Part shown: piece by piece, positions 1-10,645 of the stretch | How positions within the stretch are numbered: the stretch's first letter is position 1 | Layout: every line of letters begins with the position of its first letter | From: Favolaschia claudopus | Lineage: Eukaryota > Basidiomycota > Agaricomycetes > Agaricales > Mycenaceae | Direction of reading: 5' to 3' | DNA length: 64,000 nucleotides | Assembly (NCBI GenBank): GCA_037176885.1 | Contig: JAWWNJ010000017.1 | Location: forward strand, 2,170,001-2,234,000 | Made by a program: the position numbers and the translations under genes | Notes under the pieces: generated by a model | The model's input: the letters and a program-made list of their open reading frames with translations, nothing else | What the model was told of the DNA's origin: nothing | Database searches by the model: none

Positions 1-185
1 AGCAGCCCTCGTTCGAATATGCCCGGCATGTGGGCCTCAATGGAGGATACCCATTCCTCCTAGCCAGCACCTCTTTTAATTAAACTTTCGCAAAAATCCC
101 TCCACACCACCCGCACTTCCACCTTCTGCATGAAAGGCATTCTGGCGGAAAGAATCATTTCCTCTGAATCATGAAGCACTGCAGG
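1..185 (-). pseudogene. 3' fragment of an F-box gene copy, interrupted by a stop codon
   Basis: Read on the minus strand, this stretch matches the C-terminal part of the F-box gene at 22382-23545, around the motifs KVEVRV and IFERGLL. An in-frame TAG lies between them, and the spacing around it has changed. The fragment runs off the left edge, so its 3' end is missing, and no upstream F-box part follows on the right. It is therefore a broken remnant. Its place just before a membrane-protein gene repeats the neighbourhood seen at 20.9-23.5 kb. This suggests the duplicated block continues beyond the window. Confidence 0.75.
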
Positions 186-397
186 CGACCTTTTTTGCGC
201 GCTCCCGCGGTGTGATTACTGAAGCAAATTGCGATGCGGCAATACAGATTACCACGGTTGACGGAGATGCGGCATTACTACGAGTCGGAGGACAATGTTT
301 GGTGCGACGTATCAGAGCACGTCGCGGGCTCCATTCAATTCTGAGAGGGCCTGTTTCACGAGTGGAATTGGAACAAAGAACCCCGAGTGAAAATAAC

Positions 398-790
398 TAA
401 GACAAAAGGAAACCACGAAATGAGAACAAGGTTCAACTGACGAGCCGGATATCACCGGCGAGTCATCGAACGTGGCAAAAGTCACTTGACCGTTGGCAAA
501 ATCGAATACTTTTGTTCACGGTTGAATAATGGGTGAATTGAAAGGAAGTGGGGGATAACACAGACAGTCTCGCGCGTACAAGCCCTGTTGGAATTGACGC
601 CATGTTTTCATCAGAACTGTCTGCCGCCAGAGATCATCCTTCAAGATTTCCGTATGTTCTCTACAGTAAAAGCAAGGGTTGAATCGTCTCAAGAGTCAAG
701 ACTGTGTTGTATTTTGGTGATAGATGCCACGCAGCAAACGCTCATGATGAACAGCAGCTCTGTCTCTTGCTTATATTTATAACAACGCTG
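398..790 (+). repeat. Relic of the upstream region of the membrane-protein family
   Basis: This stretch holds diverged copies of sequence found upstream of the three membrane-protein genes. An AGACAAA...GAGAACAAGGTTCAA block at about 398-440 recurs at 952-1000 and 16375-16420. A GAACA(G/A)(C/G)AGCTCTGTCTCTTGCTTA block near 751-775 recurs just before the TATA-like boxes of the family. No coding part of the family follows; the next such gene has its own upstream copy from about 950. It is best read as the leftover 5' region of a deleted fourth copy. Confidence 0.6.
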
Positions 791-1244
791 CTGCCTAGTA
801 CGTACAAACTTTCCCGTCCTAAGTACTATCTGAATCACCATGGTACCATTGACAACTTGAAGCATCGGGATGCGGGATTGCACATGCCTGAGGCGTCTGG
901 TCTGTTTCATGAGCGAGATAGGAAGAAAGGAAGTCGAGCCAAATCCACCAAGACAAAGGGAACTACAAAACGAGAACAAGGTTCAACCAATGAGTCGGAG
1001 ATCACCGAGGCCGGGATCTGCCGAGGTAGGCCAACCGTTACTGAGATCGAATAATCTTTATTCACGGTCGGCCAACGAGTGGACCAGGACCGGATAACAA
1101 AGACCCTCTCGCAAATTATAAGCCATTCATACTCAACTCTAACTCATCCAGAACATTCTAAAGCTCCGCCGCCGCGGAAGGATGGGCCTGGATGGCATCA
1201 TACGCAAATCATACGCGTTTGAATGCTCCCCAAATAACATCCTC

Positions 1245-1418
1245 CCAAACCAGTCCCTTTTTCTAGTGAGAATCGCCGCACAGCAGACCAGCGCCCAGCG
1301 CCTGTACGGTGAACAAGAGCTCGGTTTCTCGCTTATAATGCCCAGTACACACAAGGTACCTTACCCGACCTGCACCCGCGCACTCGCCAATCCCCCAATT
1401 ACCAGTTCAGACTGCGAG
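1245..1418 (+). promoter_or_regulatory. Conserved upstream block of membrane-protein gene A
   Basis: About 130 bp before the gene are alignable with 16690-16867 and 20765-20926, upstream of the two paralogs. Shared elements are a CAGACCAGC-like stretch, GTGAACA(A/T)(G/C)AGCTC, then GCTTATAATG at 1331-1340, and CACACAAG after it. The GCTTATAATG box lies 88, 83 and 77 bp before the three start codons, which fits a TATA-type core promoter. Conservation may reflect recent duplication rather than selection. Confidence 0.5.
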
Positions 1419-2596
1419 ATGGTACCTCAATCGCTACTTCCCAAGTCCGTGGCAGCTATAGCCCTTGCCGGTCTTTTTGTTCTTCATAATGACGCACAAG
1501 CGGTTCTCGTAAATCACACAATCGAGGATTTCGATATTGCGGTGGACTATGGCAATTGCACTATTCACACTTGTGACGCCACTTCCAGTGTACCCAATCC
1601 ATGCCACCAGCAAAGTTATGAAAATCAGACAATCACTATTGTCACGCCACTATCGGAGGGTTGTTCTGTAAAAGTGCTTTTCAACGGTCAGTTATGATCG
1701 TGCAGCTCAGTTTTTATTTCTCAACCTAGAGTTTTTCAAGGAACCGCCATATATAGTTACCTCTATTGTCCCGCCCTCCCTGGTTGCACAATTGAAGTTG
1801 ATAACATGGGCCAGCATTCTGAGATCGATCAAGCCGATCCCGCTACTACCATTCCCCCCCTCGGATATTTCAACAATTCGCTGTCGAATCAGGCACATAT
1901 TCTTATTATCTCTTCAACGGCGGAAATTTTCATGGTTGACAAGTTCATATACACGTATGCCTGCCGCTTCTGCAACGCGACTGACTTTTGAATATATCCT
2001 CCCCTCCCAGAGTCGATGATGGAATTTCAGATCCGTTGAAACCTGTTCCCACCGCGGGAAGCAGTGATCCTACAAGCGATGGAGCGAGCTCTATCGGCGC
2101 CACATCGATCTCTCGATCGTCGCTAACATGCAGGGCAGGGCAGTCAACCAGCGCCGCATCAGCTTTCCAACCATTGTTCCCGTCCACCCCATCGTCACCG
2201 AGCGCGAAGCAGAGTACGACGAAGATTGCGGTGATCTTGGGCGGTGCTCTGGGTGGACTTCTTTTCTGTGCTGCAATCATCATTACTGTGCTCGCCCGGC
2301 GCATACGACGGTGTTTGAAAACGAGTAATCGCAACACGAATGTTTTACAACCGTATCCCTCGCCAGCAACTTGGAGCAGTGAGGCGTATCAGAGTACGTC
2401 GCGGAGGAAAACTCGCTGGCCGCTAGCATTGCGGATCTCCCTTAGTTCCTTTAGTAGCAATCGACAAGCCCATCCCTCGCCGCCGCCGTACAGATCGCCT
2501 GAGGTGCGAGACGAGGCGCAAGGGGAAGTTCGAGAGGGTGTCGCAGTATCAAGGCAGGGAGGGAATGATTCCCCGCCTCCGGAATATTTTGCGTGA
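1419..2596 (+). CDS. Single-pass membrane protein, paralog A
   Basis: Three exons, 1419-1686, 1741-1954 and 2011-2596, give 355 residues. Both introns (54 and 56 bp) are placed identically in paralogs B and C. Residues 1-27 look like a signal peptide. The lumenal or extracellular domain (about 28-200) has N-glycosylation sequons, four cysteines in its N-terminal part and the family motifs FNGTAIY, LSN.AHILII and VDKFIYT. A Ser/Thr/Pro-rich stalk follows, then one membrane helix (about 233-255), a basic stop-transfer stretch and a proline-rich tail ending PPPEYFA. Such proteins with a galactose-binding-like sandwich domain are common in Agaricomycetes; their function is unknown to me. A PPxY-like tail could bind WW-domain proteins, which is inference. 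The start is the ATG that aligns with paralog C and precedes the signal peptide. Confidence 0.85.
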
Positions 2597-3815
2597 GCAG
2601 TGGGCGGAAGAGATGAATACTTGCCAGCCGATTATGTAGATCTGCTGGTTTTCATTTTATGTTGACCCGATTGGAAAATCTATATATATCACTGGTGCAT
2701 CGAAGAAATCGCATTAGGCGAACGAGGGATTCATGAATACGCGCAGCCATTCGGTAGATGAGTCAAGGCGATTTAAACCAGGGACCGCACATATTCGTCC
2801 CTGCATTGACGAACCGGCGGATGAGATAAATCGGCCACGGAATTTCTGCCAGAATTTGTCCTCGTAGCTCCACGTGCTGAGCAGATGCGAGGCACACGAG
2901 CACGCAAGGCGCAAGATCAACGGTGGATCCAGCCAAACAGTCCGATTCATCCCAAATCGCTTGAAAAAGAATAAGGAGGGTCGGATGTCGACGTGCTATA
3001 CATGGAGCAAGCAAGGAAATAGAGCGGATATCCACATGCTCATGCTCGAGCTGGAGCTGAATCATTGCCAGCGACCAGGAAAGCCGCACCCATAGCCCAC
3101 GAACGGAGGTGCGTACGAGATCATCGACGTCACCATCGCTTCGAGACGCGCCCACGCAAAAAGATCCACATCACCATCCATATCCACTGGCAGTGCAATC
3201 GAATTCATTCCCCCGGTCCCCGCCCTCCAAAAAGAAGGCAAAGAAGGAGCATGCCCCGCTCTCCTCTCCTCTCCTCTCTATAAACTGCTTACTGCTTGCC
3301 CCTTCCCCAAGTATCCTCCCAAAAGGCCGACCCGGTCTCGAGGAAACGGACGAGAACCAAAACCGCAAACGAAAATTGAGTCTGACGACGCACTTGTGTT
3401 ATTATCTTCGTCTGTTTCCTTCTCGCTTTCTACGCTACCTCTCCTCGAACTTGTCTGCGTCGAAAAGATAGACGCTGATATTAAGTCGAACTCTATTCAA
3501 GTCAATGGCTGATCATTCGAAGCTCCCTTTTCAACAGTGGTTGTCACAGTCAGCCAACGAGTCCGAGCTTTCGAAGGAAGCATCCACGAACCGACCAACT
3601 GGCTAGGCTCATCGAGTCCCCTGGCCATTCACGAGGTATGTTGCAGACAGATGATACTTGGATGAGATTGGCGATTGATGACGAGTGGATGGAGTGAAGG
3701 AGACTGGACTCTGGAGAAGGAGGGTGGCTGGCATTGTCTATATTTGGCTGCGTCCCCATCAGCCCTCGGTCCGATTTTGCCGGGGATCAACTCCTTGTCT
3801 CGAACAGTCATGCTC
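2597..3815. repeat. Duplicated downstream segment with a relic of the 271-aa gene
   Basis: No intact gene is seen. The first 90 bp match the 3' flank of paralog C (shared ATTATGTAGATCTGCTGG). On the minus strand, about 3030-3160 matches the last coding part of the gene at 18352-19218 around the translated words PFVRYGRGYL, but in diverged frames, so it is a relic. 3470-3800 matches 19430-19720 (shared CATTGTCTATATTTGGCTGC). The segment is therefore the degenerate counterpart of 18.06-19.83 kb. Confidence 0.65.
3801..3815. repeat. Target-site duplication of the LINE (3' side)
   Basis: The 15 bases CGAACAGTCATGCTC here are repeated exactly at 13314-13328. They directly abut the T-run that is the complement of the element's poly(A) tail. 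Confidence 0.93.
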
Positions 3816-3983
3816 TTTTTTTTTTTTTTTAGGAACGTTTGAATAATGCAACAAAGTCTGCAAAGCATTCTCAGTGCATCCGTAAGAAAACTGGGTGTAT
3901 CCAGTAAAGCCGGGAAAAGATCCAGGAGGAAATGCCGTTACGCACAGGTGATAAACCTTCGTGTGGGACTCTGACCGTTAAAT

Positions 3984-6900
3984 CTAACCAACTCCGTTTC
4001 GAGCGGCGGGCCATATACCCACTAAAACCCCCTTGACTTGTGTCCAGTCGTCCGGTAGTGAATCTTCATTTGCCAGTGCCCCGCTCCAAGTTTCCAAGAC
4101 AATGTTAGTGTTTTTTGATAGGTTTCCGAAGCGGTATCTGTTTGTTAATAGCTGATCTCGTTTTAGTGCACTGTTAATCAGAGCCAGCCAGCGGTTATGT
4201 ACCTCGTTTGAGGCAGCAATTTTCCCATCGAAAACACGCTCATTTCTTAGGGTCCAGATTAGTTTCATCGAGGTGGACACGAGGATTGTGAACAATCGGT
4301 TTTTTCCTTTTCGTAATTTGCCTTCTTTCGATCTGAATCGAGCCAGGCCACATCCGAGGAGAAGTCCCCAATTTAGGGTGGGCCATGTTGAGTGGCGGAG
4401 TCGCCATAGCCTCTCAGTAAGCTTCCAAATTAAATTTTTCCCGGGCAAAGTGCACTCTAACATAATATGTTCTATAGATTCCGGGACGTTGCAGGTTGTA
4501 CACAAACCCAAATGCTCGAGATGGGGTATATGATCCCAGAAAGCACCAACGCGGTAAGTGTCGTGCATAGTTTTCCAGAGAAAATTGCGGGTCGTACGAG
4601 GGATATCAGTTGAAGTTAGGGATTTCCAGATAGCTTCGTTGGTGGGAGAGAAATTAAATTCATCGTGGAGACAGCATCTTGTTCTCTCTAGGTTTGTGAA
4701 AGTAGATTTGCGCTCGGTTCGCGGTCGCAGTGCCATAATGATTTTCGTGAACAGGCGTTGATTACCTCTGTTGAGCAAAATGCCCGGGGAAGTGAACATT
4801 AAATCGGGTTCCACTTCAAGCAATACATTTGACGGGTCATCAAAGGATACAGGTCGAAGTCGTTTCCGTATGAATATTGACCTGGCAGTCCGTTCATTCA
4901 GGTACGCAATTAAGCATTTTATCAGTCGGAAGTTTGGGTGCAGTGGGTTATTTTCAGTCTCAATTCGTTTTGTGACGAGTACAGAGCCCAGGAAGTCAGT
5001 AGAGCTGAAAACAGTGACCGGCATCGATTTGGGGGTATGCTGGAGGGCGTATAGTAGCCCAGCAAGTAGCGCAGTCTGAAAAGATGTGGGAGGGATGTAG
5101 TCGATGAATGTCGGTTTGATACATAGGCTGTCAACTGAGTTATCAGAAGTTTCCACCCCGATTCTGGTGTATATCTCCGCATTTGATTGCCCACAATTTT
5201 TGACGAGAGCGTTCAAGTATATGAAGCATTGTTCCTGAGGTCCGAGATGTTGCGGAGTGTAACGATTGGCAGGTAGCGATCGGAGGTAGTCCTCGGAAGC
5301 AAAGATTCGGAATCCATGGGAGACATCGGTCAGCCGATAGGACGGATCAAAGGTCCGTTCGCTCTCACTCTCACCACGCTCGTTCCCGGCGCGTTCTTCG
5401 TCATTCAGCGCGAGTTCATCACACAAGTCCCTGTTTTCTAAGAGCGGGTTCCACTTGCCTGGAATACATTCGAGGATCAACTTTGCGGTCTCTACACAAT
5501 CACCCGGATTGTTGCAACCGAATTCGACGCGGTCTCGTTGACATGGGGGGCAACCGCAATTTTTTCTCCCAATGCCTGAGGGATTCAAAGTATGTGGCCT
5601 TCTCGGTACCGTTGTCTTGCGTTGGGAGATGTTAATCATGTCCTCAATTGTTCTGACTTTGTGGTTCTTTCGCAGGCACAAAGTCGCTTTCTTCCGGCTG
5701 ACGGCGGAAAACCTGGTGTTGTTCAGTTCTAGATGTCTCCACACGGGCATATGGAGCTGGATCTCTCGGGATATGGAGAGGCCTGTAAATCTTAAGTTAT
5801 ACTTATCGGCCGCCCGAATCATGCGTCTAATATCATAGGGCAGGCGATTGATTCTCCAGTTCGGGATTTTTATGTTTTGGAGGAAGACAGTCAGCAGTAT
5901 ATCTTGATTGTGTTCCGATTGGTCAGTATTCCATCTGTGGATGATTATGCTTTCTACTAGATAAGACCAGTTTGGTCGGCTGTCCCCGCGCTGCAGGAAC
6001 TGGCTGAGATTCCAAAGGTCGATTGCTTCGTTCCTGGACTTTATGTCAAGAATTTGCTTACCTCCTTCTCTCAAAGGGAGCGACATTGTTTCGTGTCCAA
6101 TCCGGGCTTTCTTTCCTTCCCAAAGGAAACTGTCTCGCATCGCGATCAATATTTTCTCAATCTCTTCAGGCATCCCCTGTACTCGGGTGAGATATTGAGT
6201 TCTGCCTCCTATTACCATGTTGACAATGTGCCGACGACCTTCTATCGTAGGTTTATTTGTATTCCAGCGAGCCAGGTCACGAGAGATTTTTTCTATTGTT
6301 TCTGGCCAAGGTGTGAGGTAGTTCACGTTGTTGCCTAACCAGGCACCCAGGAATCGGCAGGTCTCTCCATCTGTTACAATTTTCAAATCCGATGGTATGG
6401 CCGTTGAATTCGGGCCTATCTTGCGGCCTACAGCCACCTCAGCTCTGTATTCGGAGCTTCCAAAGGGTAGAATGACTGTTTTCTTCATGTTATATTTCGA
6501 CGTTGACGCTGTACACCACAAATTTAGTGTTTCCCACAGGCATTTCCAGTTATCAGCATGTGAAAGGAAGACTGTTGTGTCGTCGGCAAATAGGGAAACG
6601 ATGAGTCTGCGGTTGAGTCCGGGTATGTTGATCCCTTTGAGTTCTGATTTGCGTAACAGGCAGGCGAGAGGCTCAATCGCAAGGTTGAAAAGCAGACACG
6701 AAATAGGGTCGCCTTGGCGTACGCCTCTGGTCACTATAAATGATTTACTCAGTTCACCGTTAACCATGACTTGGGTCTTTGCTCCGGAGTATAGGCTCTG
6801 GATCAGGTTGCAAAACCGACCCGGGAATCGCATTCGTTTGAGAACACTTATTAGGTAAGCATGGTCTATGCGGTCATACGCTTTCTCTTGGTCCAGAGCA

Positions 6901-9476
6901 ACAACAATACCGTTCTCTTCAAAGGCATCAGCATAGTTGAGTAGGTACTTTACCTGTTTTATCTGGTCCTCAATCTTACGCCCCTTCATAAATCCAGCTT
7001 GATCCTGGTGTATGATAGACGGGGCAATCATCGACAACCGAAGTGAGTGGGCTTTCGTGAGCAGTTTATAGTCAGTGTTTAAAAGCGTAACGGGTCGATA
7101 GTTTGCAATGTCGGACCGGTCACCCTTTTTAAAAATGGGGCAGATCCATCCTGCATTGAAGTCGGTTCCGGGTGTTATCCCGTACTTCTCAATGTCATCA
7201 AAAAGGGACTCTAGTAAGTTCATTACATTCCATGTTGTTTGGTTTGTTCTGAGTTTTTCATTGTGACGAATCTCAAGCCATTTATAAAACTCGTAAATCA
7301 GGCCATCTAATCCTGGTGAGGTTCCCGATTTGGAGATCCTTAAGGCCATGCTAATATCTATTTCCTGAAGCTTCACGTCCATCGTGTCGTGTTGGGCCGC
7401 AGTCAAGTGTGAATCACACTCATCTAGGACAAGGGAAGTAGCGAGGAGCTTGGCATATTCATCGGGTCTGTCTTTAGATTGGATCTCATTATGGTATTCA
7501 CCCGCCATCTCAGCCATCTGTTTCGGACGTGTCTCAAAGTGAGTGGGACCAACCGTTTCGGAGTTTGGCCTTGCAAATTCATGAATTGATTCCTTGATGC
7601 AGTAGTCGGCCGCAGATCGTGTCCAGAAACGACTGCGCAAGGTCTCACCTTCCACATCATATCTTGTCTGAGATAGGTCTTTTTTATTCTGCGCCCGCTC
7701 ACTGAGACAATCATTTATTTTCTTCTCCAACATAAATGCGGAGAGATTTCGGTCTTCCACCGGGATTTCCGTGTCGTGTATTACGAGATACAGTTGAGCT
7801 TTCCAGGTGCGGATTTTCCTGAGGTCGTCGTCGTCAATTGATGCACAAGTTTTCCCGTGCTCAATCACAGCTGTTTTGAATTTTGCCCAGAAAGTTTGGA
7901 TATTGTTTGTCGGGCTTCTCGGTTGGTTCTTTGAAGTATCGTACTCATTTCTCAGTGCAAAGCCAAGACGATCAACTTCGGACGTGAATTTACGGGTTTT
8001 CAATAGATACAAGGGAAGGCTGAAACGTCCTTTCCCAGGTTTTTCATCTGATCTACACACTAGCTGGACCGTAACTAATGAATGGTCCGTTCTCACAGGT
8101 GTATTTTCGATTTTCCAACTGCGGCAAGAATCAAAGAGGCTATGTTGGACGTATATGCGGTCTATCCGGGAGCGTGATATGTGAGTTGAACCATTTACAG
8201 CGTTATTTCGGATCTGAACACAAGAGTATTCTCGTTCATTTTGGAAGGTATTTCGCCATCCGTCTTCAATTTGAAGAAGCGCTTTCAGTCGGACGAAACT
8301 TACCGGTACATTCGAGGAATCGCCGGATAGTCGGTCTCTGCCGTCCTCGACAAAATTCCAGTCTCCAAGCACAAAATGCGGGAATGGAAGGTGTCTGTCA
8401 TCCCTCCATTTAGTCCAAAGTGTGGACCACATATCGTCTCTATCCTTGGGAGAGTTCGGCGCATAGACGTTGAGAAGGGTGAGGGTTTTTCCTTTGTGCC
8501 ATGGGATTGATAGCATTAACGCTCTCCCGGGAATCAATTCAAAGAGTTTTGCATGTTCGACATCCACAAATTTTCTGTTAAGAAGGAAAGCCACTCCAGC
8601 TGTTGAGGTAGGATTATGTGGGTTTGCGGAGTGGAAAAGCTTGAACCATCGGTGATATATACTGCTAAACTGTGCTGAGCCGAGGTCGTCGAGGTGGGTC
8701 TCCTGTAATGCTAGGACCCCAATTTGTTGCTCATCGACTGTTTGCTTCAGAAATGTGAATTTATGACCTGCACTTTGCATGGCAGTCGCCGTATTTCTAC
8801 CCGCAATATTGAGTGTTCCTATATTTAAGCTCGAACGGGAGGTTTTCCCCGGTGAGGGTATGTGTAAGGCAATATTGCGTCTCCTAATCTCATTGTTAAT
8901 TATATGCCAGTCGGGTTCATCTCCCGGATTTGAATCGTGTATGGACGGGTGTGATTGAGAATGGGAGGGAGATTGTGGGCATGAGAGGGTTGGAATTGGT
9001 GGAGACGATTGTAAGTCCCTAAGTTCGTCGTGTTCATTTGTAGCAAAGCCTCGTATGGACTTTTGTGGGGTTGGAATGGAGTTGGTGTCAGCGTCACCAC
9101 AGAACACGGCAAACTTCCGTTTTGTGCCGTTCGCAATAGAGCTATTAGTCCATTCTTCCGTTTGTTCAGTCCCCATAGTCGCTGCGACAGATGCAGACGA
9201 ACAATCGGAGGGGATGGAAGCATTACTGGGAACAGCATCCAATTGCTGCTCTTCGCGCGTCGCTGCAACAGTCAAAGCAGCCGAACCACTGCAGAAAGGG
9301 TCTCGTGTAGGGTAATTGGGGCTAGGCCCCGAGTCGCCCCAATTCCTGCGGATTTCGTGATTTGGACTCGTCGCCTGCAGGCACGAACGAGGAGGATGCA
9401 CCGAATCCCCAAAACCCTCCCGTGATCCAGGAGGGTCCGAGGTGCTATATTCGTGATTCGTTTGGTTTGTGTTCAT
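3984..9476 (-). CDS. LINE ORF2: AP-like endonuclease and reverse transcriptase, 1830 aa
   Basis: This is one uninterrupted reading frame of 1830 codons, starting at an ATG. Residues about 215-475 form an endonuclease/exonuclease/phosphatase domain with TLNIAGRN, ALQETHL, GDWN, SRIDRIY and TDHSLV, so the catalytic Asn, Glu, Asp and His are present. Reverse transcriptase spans about 780-1050, with YRPVTLLN, ALDQEKAYDRIDH, GVRQGDPIS and the active-site FADD. A Cys-rich stretch (CGCPPCQRD, near residue 1300) follows. Residues about 1455-1550 resemble RNase H, but the usual catalytic Glu after the first strand is not seen. A zf-RVT-like Cys/His motif lies near 1643-1675 (CTTCN...EHIMLEC). The long N-terminal region (1-200) is low-complexity. 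The protein nicks target DNA and copies the element's RNA. Confidence 0.93.
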   Translation of the reverse strand: MNTNQTNHEYSTSDPPGSREGFGDSVHPPRSCLQATSPNHEIRRNWGDSGPSPNYPTRDPFCSGSAALTVAATREEQQLDAVPSNASIPSDCSSASVAATMGTEQTEEWTNSSIANGTKRKFAVFCGDADTNSIPTPQKSIRGFATNEHDELRDLQSSPPIPTLSCPQSPSHSQSHPSIHDSNPGDEPDWHIINNEIRRRNIALHIPSPGKTSRSSLNIGTLNIAGRNTATAMQSAGHKFTFLKQTVDEQQIGVLALQETHLDDLGSAQFSSIYHRWFKLFHSANPHNPTSTAGVAFLLNRKFVDVEHAKLFELIPGRALMLSIPWHKGKTLTLLNVYAPNSPKDRDDMWSTLWTKWRDDRHLPFPHFVLGDWNFVEDGRDRLSGDSSNVPVSFVRLKALLQIEDGWRNTFQNEREYSCVQIRNNAVNGSTHISRSRIDRIYVQHSLFDSCRSWKIENTPVRTDHSLVTVQLVCRSDEKPGKGRFSLPLYLLKTRKFTSEVDRLGFALRNEYDTSKNQPRSPTNNIQTFWAKFKTAVIEHGKTCASIDDDDLRKIRTWKAQLYLVIHDTEIPVEDRNLSAFMLEKKINDCLSERAQNKKDLSQTRYDVEGETLRSRFWTRSAADYCIKESIHEFARPNSETVGPTHFETRPKQMAEMAGEYHNEIQSKDRPDEYAKLLATSLVLDECDSHLTAAQHDTMDVKLQEIDISMALRISKSGTSPGLDGLIYEFYKWLEIRHNEKLRTNQTTWNVMNLLESLFDDIEKYGITPGTDFNAGWICPIFKKGDRSDIANYRPVTLLNTDYKLLTKAHSLRLSMIAPSIIHQDQAGFMKGRKIEDQIKQVKYLLNYADAFEENGIVVALDQEKAYDRIDHAYLISVLKRMRFPGRFCNLIQSLYSGAKTQVMVNGELSKSFIVTRGVRQGDPISCLLFNLAIEPLACLLRKSELKGINIPGLNRRLIVSLFADDTTVFLSHADNWKCLWETLNLWCTASTSKYNMKKTVILPFGSSEYRAEVAVGRKIGPNSTAIPSDLKIVTDGETCRFLGAWLGNNVNYLTPWPETIEKISRDLARWNTNKPTIEGRRHIVNMVIGGRTQYLTRVQGMPEEIEKILIAMRDSFLWEGKKARIGHETMSLPLREGGKQILDIKSRNEAIDLWNLSQFLQRGDSRPNWSYLVESIIIHRWNTDQSEHNQDILLTVFLQNIKIPNWRINRLPYDIRRMIRAADKYNLRFTGLSISREIQLHMPVWRHLELNNTRFSAVSRKKATLCLRKNHKVRTIEDMINISQRKTTVPRRPHTLNPSGIGRKNCGCPPCQRDRVEFGCNNPGDCVETAKLILECIPGKWNPLLENRDLCDELALNDEERAGNERGESESERTFDPSYRLTDVSHGFRIFASEDYLRSLPANRYTPQHLGPQEQCFIYLNALVKNCGQSNAEIYTRIGVETSDNSVDSLCIKPTFIDYIPPTSFQTALLAGLLYALQHTPKSMPVTVFSSTDFLGSVLVTKRIETENNPLHPNFRLIKCLIAYLNERTARSIFIRKRLRPVSFDDPSNVLLEVEPDLMFTSPGILLNRGNQRLFTKIIMALRPRTERKSTFTNLERTRCCLHDEFNFSPTNEAIWKSLTSTDIPRTTRNFLWKTMHDTYRVGAFWDHIPHLEHLGLCTTCNVPESIEHIMLECTLPGKNLIWKLTERLWRLRHSTWPTLNWGLLLGCGLARFRSKEGKLRKGKNRLFTILVSTSMKLIWTLRNERVFDGKIAASNEVHNRWLALINSALKRDQLLTNRYRFGNLSKNTNIVLETWSGALANEDSLPDDWTQVKGVLVGIWPAARNGVG

Positions 9477-9819
9477 ATTTTTTAGAGAGAAGTGTGCAGT
9501 TTAAGGACTGCCGTCCACGATGCCTATATTATTATCGCGAAGTGAAGCGGGACACGGTATCCTACAGTTGGGAGGTGACTCTTATTGACAACTTTGCCTG
9601 TGAAAGTTCACATCGACCAATATCCGCGTTGATCATTTGTAAGGTGTCAACTGTAACGACAGTACGAGTACACAAAGGATTTGAGTAAAAATGGAGGGGG
9701 GGTAGTTTGTGGAGTAGTACAAAGACCAATTTTAAGTTGAGTGGGGGGGTTTAACACAAGTAAGACATAGATAGAGGGAGAGGAAAGTGCGGAATGGAAC
9801 GAGTGAAGGCCGTATGTAA

Positions 9820-10645
9820 TCAGAACTGGCGGTTAAACCAGTCGCGTTCCTCCTCTGTGAGGTTTTGAAGCGCGTGCTCCAAACGTTGGAGGCGGCGGAT
9901 CAGTTCCGCGATCACTCCGCCTTGAGGGTTAGGTGCACGAACACGGTTTGGGTTGTAGCGAGCGACCCCGCGCCGGTAGTTCTATTAATTTTTGTGAGTG
10001 TGGGTACAACAGCGCACACGGCAACATACATGGATGTAAACGGGGAAGTCAGCACGGTGCTGGATGGCCCCTTCGAAAGCTCGATGAGCCAGGTCTCCAT
10101 AAACACGTCGGAACCATGGATTCATGCGTCCGCCTCGCATGTGGGAAAAAGTACCGTTTGGAGCCGAGCGGCGAATGATGTCCTGACGGTTCGCCGTGCG
10201 GAATCTGCGTCCATGGGGCTGATGCGAAGATGGGTTAGAGATGAATTGCGTAGAGCATTATGTGGGTTCGCACGTTTAGATTCATAGCTGATAGAGCTTG
10301 GGTGACACGGCTTAGGGAGTGCGGGCCAAGCCCTCCAGCGTGGACAGGGATAACGGGCCTTTGACTGGCGATCTCCATGTCGGAAGAGACAGGGACGAGA
10401 TCGGGCACGCTGTCATCAGAGTCAGAGTCGGAGTTGGACTCAGAGTCGGAACTGGAGCCAGCGGAGACGCTCTCGAGGTCGGGCATGCTTGAGATAGAGG
10501 CGGCGTCAGAGCGATTGTCGTCGTCAATGGAGTTCAGGTTATCATCGATCAGAGCAGAGGTATTGTCGACGGCAGGAGAAGAGGGGTGACCCGTGGAAGC
10601 ATTTTCAGCGGAGGTATTATTGTTGGAAGACGCGTTGGGTGACAT
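9820..10645 (-). CDS. LINE-internal acidic protein of unknown function, 240 aa, two introns
   Basis: Three exons on the minus strand, 10645-10274, 10218-10030 and 9981-9820, join in frame over introns of 55 and 48 bp. The second intron has a consensus GTATGT donor and TTAATAG acceptor. The N-terminal 120 residues are Ser/Asp/Asn-rich and acidic. The C-terminal half is basic, with NYRRGVARYNPN and an amphipathic Leu/Arg helix ending in DWFNRQF. I do not recognise the family. It sits between the gag-like ORF and ORF2 of the LINE, in the same direction. It could be an element-encoded accessory protein or a captured host gene. Without splicing, the frame closes after about 136 codons. Confidence 0.6.
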
